Shown here: positions 39,888-50,152 of the stretch, piece by piece
Numbering within the stretch: the stretch's first letter is position 1
How the letters are laid out: the number at the start of each line of letters is the position of its first letter
Origin: Ornithinibacillus sp. 4-3
GTDB taxonomy: Bacteria; Bacillota; Bacilli; Bacillales; Amphibacillaceae
Length of the DNA stretch: 64,000 bases
NCBI RefSeq assembly: GCF_040958695.1
Contig: NZ_CP162599.1
Span: forward strand, 2,266,001-2,330,000
Reading direction: 5' to 3'
The notes under the pieces: generated by a model
The model's input: the letters and a program-made list of their open reading frames with translations, nothing else
Told to the model about the DNA's origin: nothing
The model's database searches: none
Position numbers and translations under genes: made by a program

Positions 39888-40877
39888 TTATTGCATATAT
39901 TGTTCCTGATAGTTTCTGAACCACTCATTCATCTGCTCTAATATATCATTCATGCCTGCAGTATTTTTTAAGGAAGGTAGATTGACTAACAAAGGCTGTT
40001 TAGGTGCTTCTTTTTCACCTTTTTTCTGGATAATAAAGATATTTTTTACATTTTTACCTGCTTTAAATGCGCTATCAGGTAAACGAATAACTCCAATAAT
40101 GTTTGCATATTTTTGGATAAAACTATGCAACTGATCCGATTGTTCACTGCTAAATAAAAACTCTGGAATCAAAAATATTAGATACCCATCGTCTTTTGTA
40201 TAATGTATACTCTGTTCAATTAATAAATGATGTGCATATGAATGACCTTCTGTAGCTTTTAATTCAAATTCATTGGCTCTTAAATCATCTGGATAATAAC
40301 CTACTGGTAAATCTGCAATAACTAAATCAACTGGATCGATAAATAATGGACGCAAGCTATCCTGTTGGAATAACTCAATATTTATTCGTTGTGCATTAGC
40401 GCTTGTTAAAGCAATTTGAATTAGCGTAGGATCAACTTCACTTCCATATGCTTCTGTTTGTTTATTTAACTGAGAAATAACTGTTGTTAATAAATTCCCC
40501 GTTCCACAGACAGGATCAAGTATACGTAATTCCTCTTTATCCTGTGTTAGTTTCTCTGCAAAATAACCTACTAATAATGCCACAGCTTCTGGTGTCATTA
40601 GATGATTTGGTTGTGTTGAATCCTTCATTCCTTTTAAAATTGTGAGCTGTATAGCTTTTCTTATATCCACTGGTGAATATGCTTCGATTTTAATCGCTTC
40701 TACTTCTGATAATTTGCTTGCCAAATCCTTGTCTAGATTATCAAATAATGTATCATCCATTAATAATTCTATCGCTGCTGGCAAACTATCTAAATAAGTT
40801 TCGTTTAAATGTTCTTGCATCATTTCTGTTGCTTTATCTAACCAATTAAATATAAGTTCTACATTTATTTGTTCCAT
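39888..40877 (-). CDS. ytxK: Class I methyltransferase YtxK
   Basis: A 329-residue protein of the N6-DNA-methylase fold. A helical N-terminal domain (1-90) is followed by RILDPVCGTGNLLTT (SAM motif I) and DLVIADLPVGYYPDD, where an N-P-P-Y motif would be in an active adenine methylase. That change from the NPPY consensus suggests a different substrate or loss of DNA methylation. ATG at 40877 follows GATGGAGGATT. In B. subtilis ytxK is next to ackA, which is not present here. Confidence 0.82.
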   Translation of the reverse strand: MEQINVELIFNWLDKATEMMQEHLNETYLDSLPAAIELLMDDTLFDNLDKDLASKLSEVEAIKIEAYSPVDIRKAIQLTILKGMKDSTQPNHLMTPEAVALLVGYFAEKLTQDKEELRILDPVCGTGNLLTTVISQLNKQTEAYGSEVDPTLIQIALTSANAQRINIELFQQDSLRPLFIDPVDLVIADLPVGYYPDDLRANEFELKATEGHSYAHHLLIEQSIHYTKDDGYLIFLIPEFLFSSEQSDQLHSFIQKYANIIGVIRLPDSAFKAGKNVKNIFIIQKKGEKEAPKQPLLVNLPSLKNTAGMNDILEQMNEWFRNYQEQYMQ

Positions 40878-40989
40878 ATAATCCTCCATCATTCTTACTA
40901 TACTTCCTCTTATTGTATCAAACCTCTTACTAGATGTATCCTAACGAGATTTAAGTAATAATAAATATGTTTATATTCTACAAAGCAAA

Positions 40990-41036
40990 TAAAAAAGCAA
41001 TGGGATACACTTAATCATCCTCCATTGCTTTTTCTA
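40990..41036 (-). terminator. Terminator of tpx
   Basis: AAAAAGCAATGG and CCATTGCTTTTT arms with a 15-20 nt apical part, about 25 nt past the tpx stop. Confidence 0.8.
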
Positions 41037-41058
41037 TATTTTTTCTACTTATAAGTAA

Positions 41059-41553
41059 TTATTTTTTTACGTGATTTAATACAGCATCATAATCGGGATG
41101 ATCTGTTACTTCACTTACATATTCCACATAAGTGACTTTATTATCTGCATCTACAACAAAAACTGCTCTAGCTAGTAAGCGTAATTCTTCCATTAATACT
41201 CCATATTTTTGTCCAAAGTCTGCATCACGATGATCAGATAATGTATCTACATTATCAATCCCTTCAGCAGCACAATAACGTGCTTGGGCAAATGGTAAGT
41301 CCATACTAATTGTTAAAATTTGAATATCATCTAATTTTGCTGCTTCTTCATTAAATCTGCGTGTTTGTGCAGCACATACACCTGTGTCTATAGAAGGTAC
41401 AACACTAATAATTTTTACTTTTCCATCATATTTATCTAAGGTAACTTCTTGTAAATCATTAGATAACACCTTAAAATTTGGTGCATCATTACCTACCTGA
41501 ATCTCCGGACCAATCAATGTTACCGGCTTTTGTGCAAAAGTTACTTGAACCAT
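41059..41553 (-). CDS. tpx: Thiol peroxidase
   Basis: A 164-residue atypical 2-Cys peroxiredoxin reducing peroxides with thioredoxin. The peroxidatic cysteine is C60 in [14 protein letters not shown] and the resolving cysteine is C94 in [19 protein letters not shown] is a strong ribosome-binding site. It is a monocistronic unit with terminator. Confidence 0.95.
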   Translation of the reverse strand: MVQVTFAQKPVTLIGPEIQVGNDAPNFKVLSNDLQEVTLDKYDGKVKIISVVPSIDTGVCAAQTRRFNEEAAKLDDIQILTISMDLPFAQARYCAAEGIDNVDTLSDHRDADFGQKYGVLMEELRLLARAVFVVDADNKVTYVEYVSEVTDHPDYDAVLNHVKK

Positions 41554-41589
41554 TTACATTTCCTCCTCTGATTAAAAGTGTATTTATTA

Positions 41590-41915
41590 CCATTATGAAG
41601 AGAATAGAAAAGGTTGTCCACTAATATCAATTATACAGACCGAAAAGCGTAGAGCACCCTTATAGACTAAAAACGCGACGTCACGAACCGATGTTGGCTT
41701 TCTACCCACAGGGCACGACGGAAACGACGAGCTAGTATCGAAGTTGGTGTTCGTGACGTGACCGAACTTAGTCGATGAAAGTACGACTATGACTCTGTCT
41801 GTGCCTGACGGCTTGCCAATCGTCAAATCTTCTTTATTGTAGGGTGACGTGAAATCTCTTAGTTTTTGGCGCTCGGAGCTAGACAGCGCTAGCTCCGAAT
41901 AAGAACCAACCTTGG
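41590..41915. repeat. Interspersed repeat, GAAAAGCG family, copy 1
   Basis: The left part GAAAAGCGTAGAGCACCCTT and the right part TTTTTGGCGCTCGGAGCTAG, with AGACAGCGCTAGC, are shared with the copy at about 47150-47435. The middle differs. It is GC-richer than its surroundings. Any ORFs in it are incidental. Confidence 0.65.
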
Positions 41916-41948
41916 GGAAATTTTATACTTTACTATACAACAAAATGA

Positions 41949-41990
41949 AAGGAGCCATTTCCATATTTGGAAATAGCTCCTATTTGTTTT
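41949..41990 (-). terminator. Terminator of sspA
   Basis: AGGAGCCATTTCC and GGAAATAGCTCCT arms directly downstream of the sspA stop, with a T-rich tail on the minus strand. Confidence 0.75.
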
Positions 41991-41999
41991 TATTTCGAA

Positions 42000-42203
42000 T
42001 TATTGTTGATTTTGCCCACCTAGTTGTTGTTGAGCCATAGACACTAAACGCTTAGTGATCTCACCACCAACAGATCCGTTGGCACGAGATGTTGAATCAG
42101 GACCTAAATTAACACCAAATTCCTGAGCGATTTCATATTTCATTTGGTCAATCGCTTGTTGAGCTCCAGGTACAACTAACTGATTTGAATTGTTATTTGC
42201 CAT
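42000..42203 (-). CDS. sspA: Alpha/beta-type small acid-soluble spore protein
   Basis: A 67-residue alpha/beta SASP that coats and protects spore [23 protein letters not shown] and [20 protein letters not shown] segments are diagnostic, with a glutamine-rich end. ATG at 42203 follows GAGGAGGTGAAAG. It shows the organism is a spore former. In B. subtilis sspA is also next to thiI. Expression would be under forespore sigma-G. Confidence 0.94.
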   Translation of the reverse strand: MANNNSNQLVVPGAQQAIDQMKYEIAQEFGVNLGPDSTSRANGSVGGEITKRLVSMAQQQLGGQNQQ

Positions 42204-42277
42204 GTGACTTTCACCTCCTCGGTAAACATATATTGTGTAGCCAAGGAAGAAATCATTCACAAAAATAGTTGGTAGTT

Positions 42278-43480
42278 TTATAAAAGATTGTCAAATTTTG
42301 GGCTTACTTCTTCTTCATCTGTAATCGTTACTGTTTCAATGCCTTTAATTGTTTCTTGTAATAATTCATGATAATCAAAAGCTTGTTCATAACCGATAAC
42401 TCGTTCGCGCTTTGGTCTTGTTTTTGGCGATCTTGGAACAAAAATCGTACAGCAGTCCTCATAAGGACGAATTGAAATATCATACGTATTTATTTCACGA
42501 GATATTTTTATAATTTCATGTTTATCCATTGAAATTAGCGGTCTTAATACTGGAAAATTCGTTACTTCATTGATTGCATTCATACTTTCCATTGTTTGAC
42601 TAGCCACTTGTCCAAGACTTTCACCTGTAGTCATTGAAAGTAATTCATTATCTTTACATACTTGCTCACTAATTCGAAGCATCATTCGACGCATCACGGT
42701 CATCGCATATCCATCTGGTATTTTTTTAAAAATTTCTTGTTGTAGCTTTGTAAATGGCACCATATGAATTTTAATTCGTTTTGTATACTTTGTTAATTCT
42801 TTTGCTAAATCAATTACTTTTTGTTTTGCACGTTCACTTGTATACGGTGGAGAATGGAAATGAATGGCATCAATAGCGACACCACGCTTAATTGCTAAAA
42901 ATCCTGAGACAGGACTATCAATTCCTCCTGAAAGTAATAATAATGACTTTCCACTTGTTCCTACAGGTAATCCGCCAAGACCTTGAATTACACTTGAAGT
43001 GATAAATGTACCCGTATTTCTAATTTCTACTTTTACTTCAACATCTGGATGATGTACGTCCACTGTAATATCTTCAGTATTCTGTAGTAAATGTTTACCT
43101 AAGATTTGATTCATTTCCTGTGATCCATACGAAAATTTTTTATCTACTCTTCGAACAGATACTTTAAATGTCTTAATATTTTCTGCATGATTCAATGCGA
43201 ATAAAGCTGCTTTTTTTATTTCTTCTACATTATTTTCTGCTTTTATAGCCAAACTTAAACTGGAAATACCAAAAATATTTCTGCAAATTTGGATAATTGG
43301 CTGTGGATCTTCTCCATGTAATAAAATAAAAAGACGACCTTGGGTTCTTTTTATTTGGATGTTAGGAAATTTTTTTAATTTATGTCGAATATTTCTCTGT
43401 AATTGATTGATGAATTGTTTAATATTATTCCCTTTTAACGCCAATTCACCATACCTAATTAAAATATGATCATATTGCAT
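42278..43480 (-). CDS. thiI: tRNA 4-thiouridine synthase ThiI
   Basis: A 400-residue enzyme activating U8 of tRNA and passing sulfur to it. It has an N-terminal ferredoxin-like/THUMP region (1-165) and a PP-loop pyrophosphatase domain with [14 protein letters not shown]. The rhodanese domain of the E. coli protein is absent, as in Bacillus, so the sulfur donor is expected to be the cysteine desulfurase at 44135. GATGGAGAAG precedes ATG. Confidence 0.95.
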   Translation of the reverse strand: MQYDHILIRYGELALKGNNIKQFINQLQRNIRHKLKKFPNIQIKRTQGRLFILLHGEDPQPIIQICRNIFGISSLSLAIKAENNVEEIKKAALFALNHAENIKTFKVSVRRVDKKFSYGSQEMNQILGKHLLQNTEDITVDVHHPDVEVKVEIRNTGTFITSSVIQGLGGLPVGTSGKSLLLLSGGIDSPVSGFLAIKRGVAIDAIHFHSPPYTSERAKQKVIDLAKELTKYTKRIKIHMVPFTKLQQEIFKKIPDGYAMTVMRRMMLRISEQVCKDNELLSMTTGESLGQVASQTMESMNAINEVTNFPVLRPLISMDKHEIIKISREINTYDISIRPYEDCCTIFVPRSPKTRPKRERVIGYEQAFDYHELLQETIKGIETVTITDEEEVSPKFDNLL

Positions 43481-43770
43481 GTTATCTTCTCCATCTATTC
43501 ATTATTAAATCGTCTTTCATTGTAAAGAATAATCCATGTTTTGTCGACTAGAAAAAAATAAAAATATTTTTAGTTAGTAGTTCCCAAACAGGATTATAGA
43601 AAATCCTCGCTTCGGAAATATACTTGGCTTTTTTGTACTTTGTTCGGTTCTATAACTTAAAGTTTCATTTGTTCCAGTCTTAAAACTGTGTCTCACTATA
43701 TCTAAAAAGGAAATAGTGGGTAAGGTCAATGACCTTACCCACTATTCTTAGTATGTTTAATAAAATAATA
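43481..43770. terminator. Gap thiI to DUF4282 with a 29-bp palindromic terminator
   Basis: AGTGGGTAAGGTCA and its exact complement (43715-43728 and 43730-43743) form a near-perfect hairpin 28 nt past the DUF4282 gene, with a T-containing tail on the minus strand. Nothing else recognised in the gap. Confidence 0.75.
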
Positions 43771-44052
43771 TTAATCAATAGATTGCTTTTTTAAAGTCTG
43801 ACGAATGTCTTGAAGTGACTCATGCATTTTAAACATAATAATTAAAAGTTCGCAATAAATTCTTACAAGGATAGGACCAACAACAATTGTAGCAAGTCCA
43901 GATATAACCTGGAAACCATTTCCGAAAGTAGAATTTAATCCCATAATAATCATACTAAGTCCAGCAAGAACTGAAACCCCAACTCCAATCCAGAAAACAA
44001 CTTTAATAATAAGTGGAGTAATCATGGAATCAAAATTTAAAAATTTATCCAT
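43771..44052 (-). CDS. DUF4282-type membrane protein
   Basis: A 93-residue protein with two hydrophobic helices (about 14-40 and 44-66) and a charged C-terminal tail; the ILVRIYCELLIIMFKMHESL region matches the DUF4282 pattern as I remember it. AAAGGGAGC precedes the start. It lies between thiI and the cysteine desulfurase gene, 82 nt after the latter, where B. subtilis has no such gene. Function unknown. Confidence 0.7.
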   Translation of the reverse strand: MDKFLNFDSMITPLIIKVVFWIGVGVSVLAGLSMIIMGLNSTFGNGFQVISGLATIVVGPILVRIYCELLIIMFKMHESLQDIRQTLKKQSID

Positions 44053-44134
44053 TCAACCTGCTCCCTTTCTAAAATATATTTATATGAATGTGATCATATA
44101 GCATTGTTATCATACTAGAGGGTTCTTTCTTGCA

Positions 44135-45286
44135 TTAAACTGATTGTTTTTCCATTACTTTCTTCAAATACATAATTGTTTCTTTAAACACTTCGATAAA
44201 TGTCATCGCTTCTTCTTTTGTATTATCATAGGACAGACTAATACGCAGTGCAGAAGCAGCGCGATCTTCTCCAAATCCACACGCCAATACTACGCGGCTA
44301 GGTTCATCTTGCTTGGAAGAACATGCAGATTTTGTGGAAATATAAATATTTTTTTCTGCTAATTTATGAATAATGACTTCCGGCTTCCATCCAGGTGCAG
44401 AAATGCTTAAAATTTGTGGTGCCCCGTGAGTTGGAGAATTTAGATAAATTCCATCCATCTCTTCTAACTCTTCTCTTAAATATGTTTGGATAGACTTTAA
44501 ATGCTTTCTTCCCTCAATTTCTTTATCCTTTATCAATCGCAGCGCCTTAGCAAATGCAACAGCACCTGCTAAATTTTCTGTTCCTGAGCGAATTTTTCTT
44601 TCTTGCTCTCCTCCATGAAATAAAGGATGGATTCTCATCTTATTATTAACATAAAAAACTCCAGTACCATTTAAACCATGAATTTTATGTCCAGAGAAGG
44701 TACATAAATCTATCCCGCTATTTTTTATGTGTAAAGGAACTTTTCCAAGTCCTTGAACACCATCAACATGAAAATAGAGCTTAGGGTGCTTTTTCGCTAT
44801 TTTACCAATTTGTTCTATTGGTTGTATGGAGCCTATTTCATGATTCACATGCATTATACTAATCAGTATGGTGTCTTCACGAATCTCTTTTTCTAGAGTA
44901 TCAACAGAGATAATTCCATCTTCATTAACAGGAAGATAAGTAATATCAAACCCTTTATTTTCAAGAGCTTTACATGTCTCATATACAGAAGGGTGTTCTA
45001 TCATTGTGGTGATAATGTGCTTTCCACGTGACTGATATTGCTCAGCAATTCCTTTAATCGCTAGGCTATTTCCCTCTGTCCCACCTGATGTAAAAATAAT
45101 TTCATTTGCTTCTACTTGTAAAATTTGAGCAATTTGCGTGCGAGCTGCAGTTAATAACTTTTCTGATTCTCCTCCTAATGGATGAATGGAGGAAGGATTG
45201 GCAAAAAATTTCTCTGATACTTCTAAAAAGCTACTGAGTACAGATGGATTTGGTTTTGTTGTAGCACTGTTATCAAAATAAATCAT
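44135..45286 (-). CDS. Cysteine desulfurase (IscS/NifS family)
   Basis: A 383-residue PLP enzyme taking sulfur from cysteine. FTSGGTEGNSLAIKG, the PLP lysine in TFSGHKIHGLNGTG, and the active cysteine in STKSACSSKQDE are intact. Position between ezrA and thiI corresponds to B. subtilis nifZ, the dedicated sulfur source for ThiI. It follows ezrA by 30 nt, so the two are likely co-transcribed. Confidence 0.94.
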   Translation of the reverse strand: MIYFDNSATTKPNPSVLSSFLEVSEKFFANPSSIHPLGGESEKLLTAARTQIAQILQVEANEIIFTSGGTEGNSLAIKGIAEQYQSRGKHIITTMIEHPSVYETCKALENKGFDITYLPVNEDGIISVDTLEKEIREDTILISIMHVNHEIGSIQPIEQIGKIAKKHPKLYFHVDGVQGLGKVPLHIKNSGIDLCTFSGHKIHGLNGTGVFYVNNKMRIHPLFHGGEQERKIRSGTENLAGAVAFAKALRLIKDKEIEGRKHLKSIQTYLREELEEMDGIYLNSPTHGAPQILSISAPGWKPEVIIHKLAEKNIYISTKSACSSKQDEPSRVVLACGFGEDRAASALRISLSYDNTKEEAMTFIEVFKETIMYLKKVMEKQSV

Positions 45287-45316
45287 GTAATGAAAACTCC
45301 TTATTTCCGCAAGCTT

Positions 45317-46993
45317 TTATTTCGCTTCTATACTTCTCAATGCTCCTGGTTCTATTTCCTCTAATGCAGTTGCCGCATTTTCTAATGCTAATTCATATTC
45401 ATATGCTCTAAATAATCGCTCAGATTCTTTCAATCTTTCCGCAAGCTCTGGAACTTGGCTTCTATAACGATTTGCATACTGAATCACTCGTTCTGTTAAA
45501 TATGCTTGTTCAATCATTTTGTCTGTTTGTTCCATCGTATTTTCAATTGCATCATTTGCTTCCTCTAATGCATGACGAACTACAGTAATATCTAAAGGTT
45601 TATTATCCAATGCTTTTAATACTTTTGTGTTTTTATCCACAGCAGTCTCTAATAATGTCCAAATAAATGTTGGGATCCCTGGAACATTACTTTTAACTAA
45701 TTTTCGATGAATATCATTTACTTGTCTTTTCATTTTTTCTAAATCTTCTTTTGCTTTTAATTCATCTTGACGTAATTTAAGGATAAACTCTTTAAATGCA
45801 GTCTGTTTCTCCTCTAATGTTGTTAACTTTTCAAAGCCGGCCTCTAAATTGCCACGAATTTCCGAATACGAAATTGATTCTCCCTCAAGTTCTTGCTCTA
45901 TTTCTTCATGAGACTTCTTCAATTGATTAATTTCTTTTTCCATAGTCATAAGTTTTTCCATATCACTGTCTTCAAAGTAATATGTTGATTTTAACATTTC
46001 AACTTCTCTTTTTGTTTCTTCAAAGCTAGCCAAATTCTCTTCTACTTGCTTCTCATGACTAGGTAATTTTGTTTCAATATAGTTACGAGCTAATGCTTCT
46101 TTTTCTAAATCTTCATAAATCTCTTTGATTCTTTCTTCCATTTCTTCTATAATCACTTTAACTTCTGCATTATCGCCACTTTTCAGGGTGTTCATACAAT
46201 CCTCTAAACGCTGCTCATATCCTTTTACTTCCTTTTCAAGTCCCAGTTGCTCTACTCGGTATCCCTCTTCTTTCATTTTTTGAATACCTTGTGCTAATTC
46301 CTTAATTTGAGCTGGTAAAGTATCCTTAACTGTCTTATAAATTTTTGGAAACTCATCAAGCTTAGTTAAAAACTCATCTAATTCTGGCTTAATCTTCTCT
46401 ACTGATTGTTGTGCTTCCATATAGTTACCAGACTCTACTTGTTCATTGTATGCTGTGATTTCAGATTCTATTTCTTTGATAGTTGCTTCAAATGCTGGTA
46501 ATGCATGTCCGTATTGGTAACCATTTTGAATGAGCCTTTTTTGGATATCTTTTACTTCTGGCAACAATTGCTCCATTTCTTCTCTGTTTTTTTCTTCTGT
46601 TTCAAGCAATTGATGTAATTCTGCTAATATTTCTTCAATCTCTATTTCTACATTATGTAAAGTTTGATCAATCTCTGATAATATTTTTTTAGCACTTGAG
46701 AAGCGATAACGATCTGCTGCATCTTCTGCATCAAATAAATACTCTTCAACCTCTGGCAGCACTTTTGTAACGATTCGATCCCAGCGATCTTTCCAAGTAT
46801 TAAACTTTTGTTGCGTTTCTCCCATTAAATTTAAATTCTTTACTCGGGAAAGCTGTGCAGCTGTATCGCGATTCATGATGTCCATTTTCCACATTTCTTT
46901 CTTATCCACATCATCGTATATTTTTTTACGCAAAATGAGTCCGACAATTATAATAGTTATGATTAATAATGCAGTTCCAATGATATATGGCAT
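45317..46993 (-). CDS. ezrA: Septation ring regulator EzrA
   Basis: A 558-residue protein (B. subtilis: 562). One N-terminal membrane helix (about 3-22) is followed by a spectrin-like array of coiled coils running the whole length. EzrA keeps FtsZ rings at midcell and links division to wall-synthesis enzymes. TAGGGGGCAAC precedes ATG. It heads a unit with the desulfurase gene. Confidence 0.95.
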   Translation of the reverse strand: MPYIIGTALLIITIIIVGLILRKKIYDDVDKKEMWKMDIMNRDTAAQLSRVKNLNLMGETQQKFNTWKDRWDRIVTKVLPEVEEYLFDAEDAADRYRFSSAKKILSEIDQTLHNVEIEIEEILAELHQLLETEEKNREEMEQLLPEVKDIQKRLIQNGYQYGHALPAFEATIKEIESEITAYNEQVESGNYMEAQQSVEKIKPELDEFLTKLDEFPKIYKTVKDTLPAQIKELAQGIQKMKEEGYRVEQLGLEKEVKGYEQRLEDCMNTLKSGDNAEVKVIIEEMEERIKEIYEDLEKEALARNYIETKLPSHEKQVEENLASFEETKREVEMLKSTYYFEDSDMEKLMTMEKEINQLKKSHEEIEQELEGESISYSEIRGNLEAGFEKLTTLEEKQTAFKEFILKLRQDELKAKEDLEKMKRQVNDIHRKLVKSNVPGIPTFIWTLLETAVDKNTKVLKALDNKPLDITVVRHALEEANDAIENTMEQTDKMIEQAYLTERVIQYANRYRSQVPELAERLKESERLFRAYEYELALENAATALEEIEPGALRSIEAK

Positions 46994-47149
46994 TGTGTTG
47001 CCCCCTAATCTATATTCCCGAGATGAATTTTCATTTTCAACATATCTTTTTTAATACCCTTTATAATACCATGTAAATGCCATTTTTGGCTAATAAAATC
47101 CAATAATATTAAAAATTCGATATTTTCTTACAAATAATTCGCCTTTTTA

Positions 47150-47440
47150 GAACGAAAAGCGCAGAGCGCCCTTACAGGCTAAGAACGCGACTTCCTGTCG
47201 CAACGCCTGCACTAGCACGTCCTATGCGTCGAAAAACGTAGAGATTGGAGGGGCACAACCGAGATAAAGGAAACATGCCCCTTTAGGGGTATCCAACGTT
47301 AGGCTTTAGCTTGGTTTTAGTTGGGCTTCCTTATAAAACAAAACCGATGTTGACTTATTGTAGGGCGGCTCGCGTTAGCTCTTAGTTTTTGGCGCTCGGA
47401 GCTAGACAACGCTAGCTTTGAATAAGCATTACTTTACGCA
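47150..47440. repeat. Interspersed repeat, GAAAAGCG family, copy 2
   Basis: Left end GAACGAAAAGCGCAGAGCGC and right end GGCGCTCGGAGCTAGACAAC match copy 1 at 41590-41915. The centre differs and contains GGCATGTTTCC-type and AACCGATGTTG pieces. It fills most of the ezrA-msrC gap. Confidence 0.65.
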
Positions 47441-47574
47441 ATTTTTATACTTTCTTAATTTTATAAAATGGTCCTAAGAAAACTGCTTTCAATCATCTAA
47501 TACTTTCATTGGAAATATCCATGCTATAATATAGTAGAAATCAACTATTTATAATTAGGAAAGGCAGAGATCAT

Positions 47575-48057
47575 ATGTTTCAAGTTGAAAATTATTCTGG
47601 TGACAAATCAAAAGATTATCAGTTATTAATAAAACAGTTAGATGCATTAATAACAGGAGAAACCGATGAAATAGTTATTTTAGCTAATTCATCTGCATTA
47701 TTAAATCAATTTTTAGACAATGTTAATTGGGTTGGCTTCTATCTGTGGAAAAATGATCAATTAATACTTGGACCTTTTCAAGGATTACCAGCTTGTACAA
47801 CCATTGCGATTGGTAAAGGAGTCTGTGGAACTGCAGCAGCAGAGAGAAAAACACAGCTTGTAGCCAATGTTGAAGCGTTTCCTGGCCATATTGCTTGTGA
47901 TGCTGCAAGTAAATCAGAAATTGTTATTCCAATCATCATGGATGACAAAATATACGGTGTGTTAGATATTGATAGTCCTATTTATGATCGTTTTGATGAA
48001 ATTGACCAGAAATACTTAGAAGAATTTATTGAGCACTTAAAAACATTTTTAAAATAA
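47575..48057 (+). CDS. msrC: Free methionine-(R)-sulfoxide reductase (GAF, YtsP)
   Basis: A 160-residue single GAF domain with the three cysteines of the fRMsr family: C74 and C84 (GLPACTTIAIGKGVCGTAA) and C108 (HIACDA). It reduces free Met-(R)-SO with thioredoxin. A TATAAT hexamer lies about 45 nt upstream and GGAAAGGCAGAG is the ribosome-binding site. In B. subtilis ytsP is likewise next to rpsD. Confidence 0.92.
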   Translation: MFQVENYSGDKSKDYQLLIKQLDALITGETDEIVILANSSALLNQFLDNVNWVGFYLWKNDQLILGPFQGLPACTTIAIGKGVCGTAAAERKTQLVANVEAFPGHIACDAASKSEIVIPIIMDDKIYGVLDIDSPIYDRFDEIDQKYLEEFIEHLKTFLK

Positions 48058-48100
48058 GAATTAAATTCCCTATCCTTATTAGGAATTCTTTCGAAAACAT

Positions 48101-48129
48101 TTGACTTTCCTTATTTTAGAACATATAAT
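48101..48129 (+). promoter_or_regulatory. Promoter of rpsD
   Basis: TTGACT (48101-48106), 17-nt spacer, TATAAT (48124-48129): near-consensus sigma-A promoter about 190 nt upstream of the rpsD start. Confidence 0.85.
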
Positions 48130-48135
48130 GTACTT

Positions 48136-48321
48136 TGTGTAAAATAAAAGTAGCCTTAGTGAACCAACGCTTGCCCCCATTTTGTTCCTCTACATAATAA
48201 AGAGGTGTATCGTGTAACTCTTTGCTGCTGGAGCGATGGTACATGAAAACATAATGGACAACGTATAGGAGCACACTTAATTTATTTTATGCTAAAACAT
48301 ATATTAAGGAGGAGATGTCTG
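48136..48321 (+). promoter_or_regulatory. Structured rpsD leader, S4 autoregulation candidate
   Basis: A long untranslated leader with paired segments (CCTCTAC with GTAGAGG-like and CTTTGCTGCTGGAGCGATGG region), ending at AAGGAGGAG. B. subtilis S4 represses its own synthesis by binding such a leader. The function here is inferred from position and length. Confidence 0.5.
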
Positions 48322-48924
48322 ATGTCACGTTTCACAGGATCTCTTTGGAAAAAATCACGCCGTTACGGTATTTCATTAACTGGAACTGGTAAAGAATTAG
48401 AAAAACGCCCTTTCGCTCCAGGTCAGCACGGAGCAAGCAGAAAGAAAATTTCTGAGTATGGGTTACAACAACAGGAAAAGCAAAAATTACGTTTCATGTA
48501 TGGCTTAAACGAGCGTCAATACAGCAACTTATTTAAGCAAGCTGGTAAAATGAAAGGTATTCATGGTGAAAACTTCATGGTTTTACTTGAGTGCCGCCTT
48601 GATAACCTTGTATACCGCTTAGGTTTAGCTCGTACAAGAAGACAAGCTCGTCAATTAGTAAATCATGGTCATATTCTTGTTGATGGTAAGCGTGTAGATA
48701 TTCCATCTTACCGCGTAAAACCAAATCAAGTAATTGGCTTGAGAGAAAAATCTAAAAACTTAAGCATCGTTAAAGAAGCTGTAGAAGCAAACAGCTTTGT
48801 ACCTGATTACTTATCTTTTGATGCTGAGAAATTAGAAGGTGTATTCACTCGCCTTCCTGAGCGTTCTGAACTTCCAGCAGAAATTAACGAATCATTAATC
48901 GTTGAATTCTATTCACGTCATTAA
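48322..48924 (+). CDS. rpsD: Ribosomal protein S4
   Basis: A 200-residue 30S assembly protein. It begins [18 protein letters not shown], with [15 protein letters not shown], and has the S4 RNA-binding domain ([21 protein letters not shown]). ATG at 48322 is chosen over the upstream in-frame ATG at 48289, because GGAGGAG sits 7 nt before it. It is the zinc-free form. Monocistronic, with promoter, long leader and terminator all visible. Confidence 0.97.
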   Translation: MSRFTGSLWKKSRRYGISLTGTGKELEKRPFAPGQHGASRKKISEYGLQQQEKQKLRFMYGLNERQYSNLFKQAGKMKGIHGENFMVLLECRLDNLVYRLGLARTRRQARQLVNHGHILVDGKRVDIPSYRVKPNQVIGLREKSKNLSIVKEAVEANSFVPDYLSFDAEKLEGVFTRLPERSELPAEINESLIVEFYSRH

Positions 48925-48928
48925 TACG

Positions 48929-48967
48929 AAAACCGCTGTTCTCCTATGGAAAACAGCGGTTTTTTTA
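48929..48967 (+). terminator. Terminator of rpsD
   Basis: AACCGCTGTT and AACAGCGGTT arms followed by seven T residues. Confidence 0.92.
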
Positions 48968-49009
48968 TGTAGTTTTTCTGTATAAAAGTAAAAATAATAC
49001 TTTTTTATT

Positions 49010-50041
49010 CTATTGTAAAATTAAAATTAAAGTTATACTGACAACACCAATAATAACAGATGAAATTAATCCAACAATAAATGGCCGTGCTCCAATCCGA
49101 GCAATATCTTTAAAATTCGCTTTCAATCCTACACTAGTCATTACCATAATAATTAAGAATTTAGCAACAAAGTTTGTAGAATCACTTACCATTGTTGGAA
49201 ATGGGATAAATGTATTTAACAAGACCACACCAACAAAAACTAAGATAAAATAAGGAAAGATTTTACTAATCTTCACACGTTCTCCTGTGTCGACTTGATT
49301 CGTTTTTTTGAAGCGATAACTCACAAAAATAGCGAGCAATAATGCAAGTGGAATTAACATTAATGTTCTTAGCAACTTTACAATAACAGCTGTTCCACCA
49401 GCTTCATCACTATACATATATCCTGCGGCAACTACAGATGATGTATCATGAATTGCTGCTCCCGCCCATATTCCGAATACATGATCAGATAAATCAAATA
49501 GTTGTCCAATCATTGGATATAAAATCACCGCAATGATATTAAACGCAAAAATCGTATTTACTGCATAAACAAACTCTTCTTCCTTTGCCTTTAGAATTGG
49601 TGAAGTTGTTGCGATTGCTGTAGCCCCACAAATCGAAGTCCCAATTCCAATTAATAATGGAAGGTTTCCAGATAAGCCAAACATTCTTCCAACAAAGTAA
49701 GTTAATACTAATCCTAAAATCACACTAACCAGGACTACTACTACAGCACTACCACTTACATTGATTACAGTAGAAAAGCTTAATGAGAATCCCATTAAGA
49801 CAATAGCTACTTTAAGCAGTTTTTTTATTGTGTAATCAAGACCTTTTTCATAAATCTTAGGAACCCCAATAAAATTCCGGATAAGAAAACCGATAATAAT
49901 CCCAGTAACTGCTCCACCAATTACTGGATATACTTTTCCTATAATATGAGCAATGATTCCAATCATTAAAACAAATATAATTCCGGCTAACAGGCTTTCC
50001 GTTTCTTTCTTTGGCTTGATATTTTGTGAAGAAGTACTCAT
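49010..50041 (-). CDS. YeiH-family putative transporter
   Basis: A 343-residue integral membrane protein with about ten helices, of the YeiH/conserved hypothetical 698 family (often called putative sulfate exporter). GTSICGATAIATTSP and GAAIHDTSSVVAAG are the characteristic re-entrant-like motifs. AAAGGCGGTGA is the ribosome-binding site. It lies between rpsD and tyrS, where B. subtilis has none, so it is probably an accessory gain. The substrate is uncertain. Confidence 0.85.
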   Translation of the reverse strand: MSTSSQNIKPKKETESLLAGIIFVLMIGIIAHIIGKVYPVIGGAVTGIIIGFLIRNFIGVPKIYEKGLDYTIKKLLKVAIVLMGFSLSFSTVINVSGSAVVVVLVSVILGLVLTYFVGRMFGLSGNLPLLIGIGTSICGATAIATTSPILKAKEEEFVYAVNTIFAFNIIAVILYPMIGQLFDLSDHVFGIWAGAAIHDTSSVVAAGYMYSDEAGGTAVIVKLLRTLMLIPLALLLAIFVSYRFKKTNQVDTGERVKISKIFPYFILVFVGVVLLNTFIPFPTMVSDSTNFVAKFLIIMVMTSVGLKANFKDIARIGARPFIVGLISSVIIGVVSITLILILQ

Positions 50042-50152
50042 GAAGTCACCGCCTTTTTTTAGTTTTTATAATATCTCGAATGGCTTTCTTTACTATAAAA
50101 TTCCCTATCTTGACCAATAAAAGCTAATATTTCGAAAATATAATGCAAAGCT

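Noticed and set aside
41593..41826. ORF within the GAAAAGCG repeat
   Set aside because: Lies wholly in a non-coding interspersed repeat whose other copy does not preserve the frame.
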